DNA of 14,460 nt from the NCBI GenBank assembly GCA_039908535.1, contig JAMOAW010000100.1:1-14460 (forward strand), in the 5' to 3' direction. Below are positions 1-6,392 of the stretch, piece after piece. The stretch's first letter is position 1; each line of letters begins with the position of its first letter. Below the pieces are notes generated by a model. The model was not told where the DNA came from, did not search any database, and was given only the letters and a program-made list of their open reading frames with translations. The position numbers and the translations under genes are program-made. The DNA comes from JAMOAW01 sp039908535 (GTDB taxonomy: Bacteria > Pseudomonadota > Magnetococcia > Magnetococcales > JADFZT01).

Positions 1-36
1 AAAAAAAAGAGGTGGTCTGGGGGATTCATCCCCCCG
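1..36 (-). repeat. Partial copy of the dispersed hairpin repeat (inverted orientation)
   Basis: A minus-orientation fragment of the window's repeat family. An A-run, then GAGGTGGTC and a CTGGGGGATTCATCCCCCC core match the reverse complement of the palindrome seen at 6047-6066 and 14361-14380. The last base of the palindrome is degraded. The copy is cut off by the window edge. It sits head to head with the plus-orientation repeat that begins at about 46. Confidence 0.7.
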
Positions 37-45
37 GTGGCAAGT

Positions 46-121
46 GGCAATCCCCCAGCCCCCCTTTTTTTTAATAATAAAATCAAAAAAAACAGACGAC
101 CACGGTTAAGTGTGGTGGTAC
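46..121 (+). repeat. Left direct repeat flanking the nucleotidyltransferase cassette
   Basis: About 76 bp starting GGCAATCCCCCAGCCCCCC, then a T-run, TTAATAATAAAATC, an A-run and ACGACCACGGTTAAGTGTGG. It is repeated in the same orientation at 1290-1368 with only a few substitutions and small indels. The tail holds a short inverted repeat (ACCAC...GTGGT). The two copies bracket the genes at 226-1246, so they are either scars of an insertion or a target for recombination. The stretch 122-185 that follows holds nothing recognisable. Confidence 0.8.
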
Positions 122-185
122 TGGCGCGCGTGATACGAAAATAAATGTGGTCGAGAAATTGAAACCCTAGGGAAAGGATACAGTT

Positions 186-214
186 TTGGTTTCTCTTTCA
201 AGTGCCTGTATGAT
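186..214 (+). promoter_or_regulatory. Putative sigma70 promoter for the 70-aa/nucleotidyltransferase pair
   Basis: TTGGTT at 186-191 and TATGAT at 209-214 are 17 bp apart, a normal sigma70 spacing. Transcription would begin only a few bases before the ATG at 226, giving a leaderless or nearly leaderless message. This fits the lack of a Shine-Dalgarno sequence there. It is a prediction from consensus matching only. Confidence 0.4.
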
Positions 215-225
215 ATGATTGATTC

Positions 226-438
226 ATGGACACGCAAACAACAAAACCAGACATGACGAGCCTTTATCAACGGGCTTTCAAGGACTACGGGGCATCAGCC
301 TTGTGGAGTAGCCGCCCCGTGCCAAATCCGACCCCAGAAGACGCCCTTGCCATTACCCGCAGCTTGCGGGTTGAAGGTAATCGACAGGCCCGCCAGTTGG
401 CGGAACAGATCGAGCAGGCTTGTCGTGCCATTATCTAA
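226..438 (+). CDS. Small 70-aa protein, partner of the AbiEii-like nucleotidyltransferase
   Basis: A 70-residue soluble protein of unknown function. The centre reads NPTPEDALAITRSLRVEGNR, and the rest is mostly predicted helix ending in LAEQIEQACRA. No DNA-binding motif or signal peptide is visible. It overlaps the next gene by 14 nt, because that gene starts at GTG 425 in another frame. The two are therefore probably translationally coupled. From memory, short proteins of this kind precede nucleotidyltransferases of the AbiEii group in several proteobacteria, which suggests an antitoxin or accessory partner, but the sequence itself does not prove this. No clear ribosome-binding site precedes ATG 226, and an internal ATG at 253 has none either. 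The overlap and partner gene make it likely to be real. Confidence 0.7.
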   Translation: MDTQTTKPDMTSLYQRAFKDYGASALWSSRPVPNPTPEDALAITRSLRVEGNRQARQLAEQIEQACRAII

Positions 439-1246
439 AATTCAAAGCGATGTTTTGCGCCTTCTCGCATCACAACGCGATTCAGAAAGCTATGTCGCGG
501 GCAGCACACCGTTAAATCGGAATAACCCCCGTTTTTCTGGTGATATTGACGTTTTCCATGACCGCGAGGAACGGGTAGCCCGCGCCTTTATGCAAGACAG
601 TGTTTTGTTGCGGGCGCATGGTTTCGAACTGCAAGAACTGCGACGCGAGCCTACTTTTTACGCCGTTCTTGTTCGGCGTGGCGACGAAGTGACGAAATTT
701 GAATGGGTGGTTGACAGCGATTTTCGCTTTTTTCCGACGGTTCCGGATAAAGAATTTGGGTATGTTCTACATCCAATCGACCTTGCCACCAACAAAGTGA
801 GTGCTGCGACCAGTCGACGCGAACCCCGTGACGTGGTAGATTTAGTGGCTATCCATAAGCAGGTGTTGCCCTTGGGTGCGGTTATATTTGCCGCCGCTGG
901 AAAATTTGTTGGTTTTACGCCCGAAGGAATAATCAACGAGATTCGCCGTCTCGCCCGCTATACTGACGCTGATTTTCGGCGCATCGCCAGTGATCCCCTG
1001 ATTGATCCTGTTGTCCTTATGGAGCAGTTGCGCCGAGCGTTGGACGAAGCCGAAGCCTTTGTCATGCGAATGCCGACGAACAAAATTGGGTTGTTGTTTC
1101 TGAAGGACGGTGTTGTTGTTCAACCCGACCCCGATCAATTGGCAAACTATCAAACCCATGCCGGACAGCAATGCGGTCAATGGCCGAGTAACCCAGAAAT
1201 CGTTTCCGCCATGTTTGAGCGTTATCACATAGGCTCGATTTTTTAG
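425..1246 (+). CDS. AbiEii/AbiGii-like nucleotidyltransferase (putative toxin)
   Basis: A 273-residue protein of the DNA polymerase beta-type nucleotidyltransferase fold, resembling the AbiEii/AbiGii toxin family. Seen: YVAGSTPLN and then FSGDIDVFHD (residues 23-46), the G-S...D-x-D signature with metal ligands D40 and D42. A possible third acidic residue lies in EWVVDSD at about 93-99. LATNKVSAATSRREPRDVVDL (120-140) matches the conserved block of the family, in which a lysine and an R-D-x-x-D-L motif follow. Family members transfer nucleotides to RNA or protein targets and act in toxin-antitoxin or abortive-infection modules; the substrate here is unknown. The GTG at 425 is preferred because it begins just before homology starts and overlaps the end of the small upstream gene. 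The open frame extends back to an ATG at 347, but those 26 residues look like an out-of-frame read of the upstream gene. The pair sits between direct repeats, pointing to transfer as a cassette. Confidence 0.8.
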   Translation: MPLSKIQSDVLRLLASQRDSESYVAGSTPLNRNNPRFSGDIDVFHDREERVARAFMQDSVLLRAHGFELQELRREPTFYAVLVRRGDEVTKFEWVVDSDFRFFPTVPDKEFGYVLHPIDLATNKVSAATSRREPRDVVDLVAIHKQVLPLGAVIFAAAGKFVGFTPEGIINEIRRLARYTDADFRRIASDPLIDPVVLMEQLRRALDEAEAFVMRMPTNKIGLLFLKDGVVVQPDPDQLANYQTHAGQQCGQWPSNPEIVSAMFERYHIGSIF

Positions 1247-1284
1247 GTGTCACGACTTTAGGGCAAAAAATCAAAGGAAAAACC

Positions 1285-1320
1285 CTGGGGGCAATCCCCA
1301 GCCCCCCTTTTTCCTTTTTA
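1285..1320 (+). terminator. Rho-independent terminator after the nucleotidyltransferase
   Basis: CTGGGG, a short GCAAT loop and CCCCAG form a hairpin 39 bp after the stop codon. It is followed by GCCCCCC and a T-rich run. It is built from a copy of the dispersed repeat, preceded by the family's GGGCAAAAAATCAAAGG lead-in. Confidence 0.65.
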
Positions 1321-1368
1321 ATAATAAAATCAAAAAAAACAAACGACCACGGTTCAGTGTGGAAGTAC
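1290..1368 (+). repeat. Right direct repeat flanking the nucleotidyltransferase cassette
   Basis: About 79 bp nearly identical to 46-121 in the same orientation: GGCAATCCCCAGCCCCCC, T-rich run, TTAATAATAAAATC, A-run, ACGACCACGGTTCAGTGTGG. It ends 8 bp before the phoR stop codon. Read on the minus strand, the CCACACTGAACCGTGG segment followed by T-rich sequence could serve as a weak terminator for phoR. Confidence 0.8.
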
Positions 1369-1376
1369 CTTATCCG

Positions 1377-3134
1377 TCACGTCACCTTCATAAACGTTGC
1401 CCAAAACTTGGCCCCGTGGGGTTCCACCGAATCCACCCCCACTTCCCCCCCCATGCGATCCACCATATGTTTGGCAATGGCCAACCCCAAACCGGTGCCC
1501 CCTACCTTTCGAGAACGACCGGAATCCACACGATAAAATCGCTCAAAAATACGCGAACGATGCTCTTGTGGAATACCAATCCCATTGTCTTCGACCTCCA
1601 GACGAATAAATTGGTTTTGGTCAACAAAACGAATCGTAATGCAAGAACCTGGAACATTATAATAAATGGCATTATCCAAATAATTGCCCAACACCCGATC
1701 CAATGCCCCCCCATTCGCCAAAATCTGCGTATTGGGATCCATATAAAAACAAATATCGATATTTTTATTTTCAGCCATCTCCCGTCGCAACATATATACC
1801 CGATCCATGGCCTGAGCCAAATACAAAGGTTGCAACTCAAAGGGGGCGTGTTCGGCCTCTAAACGGGATAACTCTAAAAGATCCGTGATAATTCTAGAAA
1901 GTCTGCTGGCATTACGCTCAATGGCCTCCATTAAAATACCTGAATATTCATAATCCTCCATAGCCCCATCCATAAGCGTTTGCGCATTGGCCTGAATCAC
2001 GCTCACCGGAGTGCGCAATTCATGAGAAACATTCGCAACAAAATCTCGACGAATCATCTCCAAACGGCGAATCTCGGTGACATCCCGCAATACCAATATG
2101 CGACCCGCTTGATTGCCCATCGTGGTAATACCCGCCAACACCTGACAAACCGGTGGACCAGGCAAATCAAACTCCACACTCTTGACCGTCGACTCTCCTG
2201 TATTCGCCAATAAATTTAATAACGATTGCACCTGAACCACCTCGGCCAAAGGCTTTCCCGTCTGAAAATCAGCAACAGCCAACAACTTTTTGGCATAGTG
2301 ATTCATCAAAGTCATACATCCAGCGTTATCCAGGGCCACTACCCCCTCTTCCATCCCCTCCAACACCGCCTCCAGATGCGATCTGGCATCAGAAAGCTCC
2401 TGAAGATTTCTACGCAACTCCAAAGCTATTTGATCCAAAGAACCCGTCAAACCGCTAATTTCATCATGTTGGTAAACCGGAATCGGCTGCGCACCGGCCT
2501 CCATCGCCAAAACCTGGGCATGACGGACCAACTTACGCAACGTTCCCGTCACCAAATGGGTGGCCACCCCTCCCACCGATAAGGCGGCAACCATTGCCAA
2601 AGTACCCGCAAAAACCAACACCAACAATAAATGCTCCCGCGTGGTCTCTAAATCTTGCAAAGACATGGCTATACGCAACACAGCCTCTTTACCACTTGAA
2701 TGATGAAATAAACCAGCGACATACAACATACTTGTCCCAACAGAATTGGAATACCTTTTGGCCTGACCAAACTCTGCTCGTATGGCATCCACCACCTCTG
2801 GCCTCGCATCATGAGATTCTAAATGCCCAATCTCCTCCAGATTTAATTGCGAATCCCCCAACACCACACCATCAATCGTCATGATGGTCACCCGCTTGGA
2901 CAACCGATTGCCCAGCATATCCGCCACCCAATCCATATGCTCCACCGTCAAGTCACCCTTCTTCTCTTGAAGAAACAGGCGACCCAAAATCACTTGGCTT
3001 TTGAGTTCAGAACTAATTCGAGTTTCTAACCACTGGGAGAGGGCATAATTCAAATAGATACCAATGGTCAAAATAACCACCAATACCAAAACAATTGAAG
3101 CCAAAAACAACTTGCTACGGACACTAAGATTCAC
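1377..3134 (-). CDS. phoR: Phosphate regulon-type sensor histidine kinase PhoR
   Basis: A 585-residue membrane histidine kinase, the partner of the adjacent response regulator. Order of parts: transmembrane segment about 9-30, extracytoplasmic sensor about 31-168, second transmembrane segment about 169-194, HAMP linker about 195-245, PAS domain about 251-350, HisKA with phospho-accepting H371 in VSHELRTPVSVI, then the ATPase domain with N box GNYLDNAIYYN (483-493), G1 DNGIGI (516-521), F box ERFYRVD (531-537) and G2 GGTGLGLAI (545-553). All catalytic boxes are present. Translation starts at a GTG overlapping the phoB stop by 4 nt (GTGA), with AAGG 8 nt upstream, so the two are coupled. The large periplasmic domain differs from the short one of E. 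coli PhoR and resembles the longer form found in many other bacteria. A phosphate-sensing role is inferred from family and pairing. No pst or phoU gene is in the window. Confidence 0.88.
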   Translation of the reverse strand: MNLSVRSKLFLASIVLVLVVILTIGIYLNYALSQWLETRISSELKSQVILGRLFLQEKKGDLTVEHMDWVADMLGNRLSKRVTIMTIDGVVLGDSQLNLEEIGHLESHDARPEVVDAIRAEFGQAKRYSNSVGTSMLYVAGLFHHSSGKEAVLRIAMSLQDLETTREHLLLVLVFAGTLAMVAALSVGGVATHLVTGTLRKLVRHAQVLAMEAGAQPIPVYQHDEISGLTGSLDQIALELRRNLQELSDARSHLEAVLEGMEEGVVALDNAGCMTLMNHYAKKLLAVADFQTGKPLAEVVQVQSLLNLLANTGESTVKSVEFDLPGPPVCQVLAGITTMGNQAGRILVLRDVTEIRRLEMIRRDFVANVSHELRTPVSVIQANAQTLMDGAMEDYEYSGILMEAIERNASRLSRIITDLLELSRLEAEHAPFELQPLYLAQAMDRVYMLRREMAENKNIDICFYMDPNTQILANGGALDRVLGNYLDNAIYYNVPGSCITIRFVDQNQFIRLEVEDNGIGIPQEHRSRIFERFYRVDSGRSRKVGGTGLGLAIAKHMVDRMGGEVGVDSVEPHGAKFWATFMKVT

Positions 3135-3844
3135 AACGATGCCTTCTCGGCTTTCATGTCATGGAACCGATACCCAACACCCCGCAAAGTTTCAATATAA
3201 TTGCCCGCCACCACACCCAACTTTTCCCGCAATCGTTTGATATGGGCATCGACCGTGCGAGGTTGAACAAAAACGTTCTCCCCCCAAACCCGATCCAATA
3301 AAGATTCTCGGCTTTGCACCATACCCTTGTGCATAATAAAATTGGTCAAAAGATCATACTCCCGCGCGGTGAGGATCACCTCCTGATCTTCCACCCAAAC
3401 CCGGTGCTGATCGTTGTCGATTACCAAAACCCCAAATACAATTCTGCGCCCCAATTCCGGCTCTGTGGCCACATAGGTGCGTCTTAACACCGCACGAATC
3501 CGCAACAAAAGTTCCCGAACATTAAATGGCTTAACCAGATAATCATCGGCCCCCAGTTCCAAACCAACAATCCGATCAATCTCCTCACCTTTGGCAGTCA
3601 ACATCATAATAGGGATCTCTTTGGTCTCTCTCTGGCTGCGCAGTTGTCGACACACCTCAATACCAGAAATTCCAGGCAGCATCACATCTAACAAAACCAA
3701 ATGGGGAAATTCGGAACGGGCGATAACCAACCCTTCCTCACCCGTTAATGCCTGCAAAACAATATAGTTCTCCTTTTGCAGGTTATATTTCAAGGTGGTC
3801 ACCAAATCCTCCTCATCCTCAATGATCAAAATTTTTTCCTTCAT
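3131..3844 (-). CDS. phoB: Response regulator PhoB (OmpR family)
   Basis: A 237-residue OmpR/PhoB-type transcription factor. The receiver domain (1-120) has acidic residues E9, D10 and E11, phospho-acceptor D53 in LVLLDVMLPG, T83 and K105 in DYLVKPF. The winged-helix DNA-binding domain (about 130-232) shows TAREYDLL, VWGENVFVQPRTVDAHIKRL and IETLRGVGYRF, typical of PhoB. It is phosphorylated by the downstream kinase and would control phosphate-starvation genes. The ATG at 3844 is preceded by a GGAAGGA stretch about 10 nt away. It lies 51 bp after the DUF457 gene on the same strand, so it may share that transcript or have its own promoter in the gap. Confidence 0.9.
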   Translation of the reverse strand: MKEKILIIEDEEDLVTTLKYNLQKENYIVLQALTGEEGLVIARSEFPHLVLLDVMLPGISGIEVCRQLRSQRETKEIPIMMLTAKGEEIDRIVGLELGADDYLVKPFNVRELLLRIRAVLRRTYVATEPELGRRIVFGVLVIDNDQHRVWVEDQEVILTAREYDLLTNFIMHKGMVQSRESLLDRVWGENVFVQPRTVDAHIKRLREKLGVVAGNYIETLRGVGYRFHDMKAEKASL

Positions 3845-3895
3845 GCGTTGCGTTTCCTTCCCTGCCTAATGAATATGAGTAATCCATGACATATT

Positions 3896-4609
3896 TCAAA
3901 ATTTAAACCATCCGTGATCAGGATAAAACCTCTTTTCAATCACCATACGTGTTTCTCGACCAAAAAGATCCGTCCAGACTCCCCCCGAATCTGGTAGCCA
4001 AAAGAACAAAACGACCACGGCCCCATACATCAACCCCGTAACCAGTAAATTACTAGAAAAAAGTTTAAAAGCCGTTCCAAAAGAGTGTTTTACCCCGCCA
4101 GCACCTAAAATATTTAAACTATACACCTCATCCAACAGCAGATGCACCAGATAACCCAATACCACAAACAACCCCACAAACCACGCCTTATGCGGCGTAA
4201 AACCCATCTCTTTATGAAGCCATATCATCATTAAAAAAGCAAAAAATGCCCCGGCAGGCAGCGAATGAAAAATACCCCGGTGGACCGTAAAACGGACAAA
4301 CAACTCATATATGATTATTTTTATAAATAAAAAAATAAATAAAAACAATAAAAGTAACTCCAAAACCGCCAACCGATCCACCATTTTAAACAAGGTCATA
4401 AACCCTACCAACAAGGCCGAAAAGGTAAAGGCGAGTTGCAATGGTTCCGAATGATCGGCATCAATATCTGGAAGTATCCCACCAACTAAACCTGCCACAA
4501 AACAAATCAACGTATCTTCTTTACCGATACGCCCAGCCACCAGCAAAGAGGTCGCCGCCAAGCCACTGACAAGGGTGGCCACCGAAAGATGAACACGAAA
4601 ATTAGCCAT
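3896..4609 (-). CDS. DUF457/YdjM-family membrane-bound metal-dependent hydrolase
   Basis: A 237-residue, very hydrophobic inner-membrane protein with about five membrane segments (around 11-26, 33-47, 58-75, 80-103, 117-131, 143-160 and 187-204 are hydrophobic). The conserved polar signature of the family is intact: H7, GGILPDIDADH (43-53) with D48 and D50, HRGIFHS (110-116) with H110 and H115, and HLLLDEVY (156-163) with H156 and D160. These are likely metal ligands. The substrate is not known for the family; E. coli YdjM is an SOS-regulated member. The ATG at 4609 is chosen because AAGAGGAG lies just upstream and homology begins there. The frame runs further back, but that part only retraces the AMMECR1 coding region. 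It begins 6 bp after the AMMECR1 stop, in a tight operon. Confidence 0.82.
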   Translation of the reverse strand: MANFRVHLSVATLVSGLAATSLLVAGRIGKEDTLICFVAGLVGGILPDIDADHSEPLQLAFTFSALLVGFMTLFKMVDRLAVLELLLLFLFIFLFIKIIIYELFVRFTVHRGIFHSLPAGAFFAFLMMIWLHKEMGFTPHKAWFVGLFVVLGYLVHLLLDEVYSLNILGAGGVKHSFGTAFKLFSSNLLVTGLMYGAVVVLFFWLPDSGGVWTDLFGRETRMVIEKRFYPDHGWFKF

Positions 4610-4614
4610 AAAAA

Positions 4615-4959
4615 TCAACTCCTCTTGGTATCTAAAATTTTTTCTACCGTATAAACGGCTATCTCTACACCCTCCTGCCAGCAATGCCCCGTCAATCCTG
4701 CCTTGCGACATAGATGCTCCAAAAATTGAATGGTATTGGGCAATTGCTCCCAAACCTGAGGCAAAAAGGTGGCACGATGGCCATTTTTAGCCAAAATCAC
4801 CCCATGCACCCCTGGTTTGAGTTTGGCAAGCAAATCCGTCGGATCCTGATAGGCCAAAGCCACTGGTGGCGTCAATAAAGAGACCTCCAACTGCACCTCC
4901 TCTAGCTCCTCAGCCTGCAAAGGGGCGAAGCGAGGATCACGTAAAGCAAATGCAACCAC
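4615..4959 (-). pseudogene. amrA: C-terminal part of the AMMECR1 (AmrA) domain, out of frame
   Basis: The 114-residue frame continues the AMMECR1 domain from RDPRFAPLQAEELEEV through LEVSLLTPPVAL, GVHGVILAKNGHRATFLPQV and LCRKAGLTGHCWQEGVEIAVYT to a normal C-terminus. These blocks are the second half of the AmmeMemoRadiSam protein A family. It does not begin at its own gene start: the GTG at 4959 lies inside the upstream frame, which holds the first part of the same domain (GACFITLTKNKQLRGCI). The segment that normally lies between LRGCI and the RDPRF block is missing, so the two pieces cannot form a complete domain. Most likely this is the remnant of a deletion that also shifted frame. The ribosome-binding site of the next gene lies at its end. 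Confidence 0.75.
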
Positions 4960-5980
4960 GCAATTGCTTGTTTTTAGTCAAAGTAATAAAACAGGCCCCC
5001 TGACGATCCAATCCCGCTATCTGGGCCATGAGTTCCACGGGTTTCAATCCCCCTCTCCCCTCCCCTCTCCCCTCCCCTCTCCCCTGCAACACCCCTTGCA
5101 AATGAGTACGCAAAAGAGCTGGCAGGGCCTCAAAAGAGGCCGATGCACCAGCAAAATCCGTCGATTCTTTGGATAATGTTTCCGAATAAAACAAATAACT
5201 GGCATATCCAACCACCCGTTGTTTATCCCCGGCAGTATCTCCAGAGTTACGATAGTCGGCCAACACAGGTCGCCAGTTGCGCTGTTTGGCGATTTCCAAA
5301 AGGGCGGCCATGGCAGTCCGACCACAGGCCTCATTTTGATTCATCGCTGGAGCATCCAACCCCAAAACCGCCCGATGGCAGTTGGCATCCAATTTTTTTG
5401 CCTCCTCATAAGGATGAAAATGCGATAAATCCGAGGAGGCCACCAAAAGATCGTCCGCTGCCATGTTCTCCAACACCAACGCCGCCAATCGACGATGAGA
5501 AATCTCACCATACACCAGTGGCACCAACTGAAAATGACCCAGCACCTCCTGGAGAAAAGGGAGTTGAACTTCTAAAGAGTGCTCCTGTTGATGAGGAGCA
5601 TTTGCTCGCGAGACATCGGCCTGTTGTAACAGACGTTGAATGATCTCCTCATCAAGAGACACCTCTCCCAACGGCGTGGCATAGGCCCGGTAGTTCCCAA
5701 CCGACACACCCACCAAACGACAACGATGGCTAGGTGCCAAAACAAAGACCCGTCGGGGAGAAGAAATCTGGGCCACTGACAACGTTCGATAGGCACAAGC
5801 CGCCGTATATCCTGAATAAACATACCCAGCATGCGGTGCAATCATGGCACAAGGAGAGCCCTTTCCAACAGGAACTTGGGCCAAAAATTGGCGTACCATG
5901 GTTCGTAAAACCTCTGGTCGCTCTGGATAAAACATTCCGGCTACCGCTGGAACGCGAACATTTTGCAGCTCACCTGTCAT
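4937..5980 (-). CDS. amrB: AmmeMemoRadiSam protein B (MEMO1) fused to a truncated AMMECR1 domain
   Basis: A 347-residue protein. Residues 1 to about 270 are a complete MEMO1-like domain: VPAVAGMFYP near the start, PHAGYVYSG (49-57), APSHRC (82-87), EHSLEVQLPF (133-142), SSDLSHFHPY (182-191), CGRTAMAALL (219-228) and SGDTAGDKQRVVGYAS. H50, H85, H187 or H189, and C219 correspond to the metal/active-site His, His, His and Cys of human MEMO1. A Gly-Arg-Glu linker (about 299-311) made by a 12-bp DNA repeat leads into the first part of an AMMECR1 domain, which stops after LRGCICFT. MEMO1, AMMECR1 and a radical SAM enzyme form the AmmeMemoRadiSam set, whose reaction is unknown. ATG 5980 is chosen because AAGGAG precedes it by 7 nt; the open frame upstream only reads through the hairpin repeat. 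No radical SAM partner is in the window. Confidence 0.83.
   Translation of the reverse strand: MTGELQNVRVPAVAGMFYPERPEVLRTMVRQFLAQVPVGKGSPCAMIAPHAGYVYSGYTAACAYRTLSVAQISSPRRVFVLAPSHRCRLVGVSVGNYRAYATPLGEVSLDEEIIQRLLQQADVSRANAPHQQEHSLEVQLPFLQEVLGHFQLVPLVYGEISHRRLAALVLENMAADDLLVASSDLSHFHPYEEAKKLDANCHRAVLGLDAPAMNQNEACGRTAMAALLEIAKQRNWRPVLADYRNSGDTAGDKQRVVGYASYLFYSETLSKESTDFAGASASFEALPALLRTHLQGVLQGRGEGRGEGRGGLKPVELMAQIAGLDRQGACFITLTKNKQLRGCICFT
5051..5086. repeat. 12-bp tandem repeat (three units) in the linker of the MEMO1-AMMECR1 gene
   Basis: Three head-to-tail copies of CCCTCTCCCCTC (the last ends CTG) on the plus strand. On the coding strand each unit gives four residues, yielding GRGEGRGEGRGG between the two domains. 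As 12 is a multiple of three, changes in copy number keep the frame and only change linker length. Confidence 0.9.
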
Positions 5981-6001
5981 CCTCTCGCTCCTTCTATCGC
6001 T

Positions 6002-6141
6002 ATGAACATGATGCCCTTCGGGCAAAAAAAAATCAAAGGCCAAACCCTGGGGGATGAATCCCCCAGCCCCCCTCTTTTTTTTTAGGAACGAAGACCTTGG
6101 GGGGCGGTTCTCCGACCCCCAAGGTCTTGATTTTTATTTTT
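6002..6141 (+). repeat. Composite hairpin repeat, copy 1
   Basis: A ~140-bp unit with three inverted repeats in order: TGCCC-ttc-GGGCA (6012-6024); the perfect palindrome CTGGGGGATGAATCCCCCAG (6047-6066) followed by a T-run; and 13-bp arms AAGACCTTGGGGG/CCCCCAAGGTCTT (6091-6128) around a 12-nt loop, followed by a T-rich run. The second and third hairpins each look like an intrinsic terminator. The unit lies between divergent genes, not behind one. Confidence 0.9.
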
Positions 6142-6148
6142 CCGATAC

Positions 6149-6287
6149 ATGAACATGATGCCCTGCGGGCAAAAAAGTCAAATCAAAACCCTGGGGGATG
6201 AATCCCCCAGACCCCCTCTTTTTTTTTAGGAACGAAGAGCTTGGGGGGCGGTTCTCCGACCCCCAAGGTCTTAATTTCTATTTTTCC
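6149..6287 (+). repeat. Composite hairpin repeat, copy 2 (tandem)
   Basis: A second copy 147 bp downstream of the first in the same orientation, with the same three hairpins. Differences are small: TGCCC-tgc-GGGCA at the first hairpin, AGTCAAATCAAAACC instead of the AATCAAAGGCCAAACC lead-in, and one base (GAGCTT for GACCTT) that weakens the outer arm of the third hairpin. The region 5981-6392 contains only these two copies plus the likely yejA promoter area (6288-6392); no further gene is seen. Confidence 0.9.
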
Positions 6288-6317
6288 TTTACATTAAAAC
6301 AAATAACCCGCCATGAT
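6288..6317 (+). promoter_or_regulatory. Possible yejA promoter
   Basis: TTTACA at 6288-6293 and CATGAT at 6312-6317 lie 18 bp apart, just after the second hairpin repeat and about 75 bp before the yejA start. The match to sigma70 consensus is moderate, and A/T-rich alternatives nearby cannot be excluded. Confidence 0.25.
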
Positions 6318-6392
6318 TCCAATTTATCACAGTTTGCCATAAACAGATGCTGTCACCCAAGATCAATCTAAAATGAAAGGCTAGAAATTCCT

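Noticed and set aside
347..424. ATG 347 as start of the nucleotidyltransferase
   Set aside because: These codons are an alternative frame of the 70-aa gene with no ribosome-binding site; GTG 425 gives the family's usual length.
1359..2884. Several long plus-strand open frames opposite phoR
   Set aside because: They have low-complexity, unconserved translations and lie antisense to a complete histidine kinase; typical shadows of a G/C-biased codon pattern.
4610..4753. 48-residue N-terminal extension of the DUF457 protein
   Set aside because: It only retraces AMMECR1 codons in another frame; ATG 4609 has AAGAGGAG upstream and starts at the conserved part of the family.
5981..6043. N-terminal extension of the MEMO1 protein by 21 residues
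   Set aside because: The extra codons lie in the hairpin repeat, and ATG 5980 has a strong ribosome-binding site.
6002..6287. Tandem units as a CRISPR array
   Set aside because: Only two units of ~140 bp, with almost no unique spacer between them and internal hairpins; no cas genes nearby.
6334..6360. PHO box in front of yejA (TTGCCAT...CTGTCAC)
   Set aside because: One good half-site (CTGTCAC) only; the spacing to the other half is 16 bp instead of 11.
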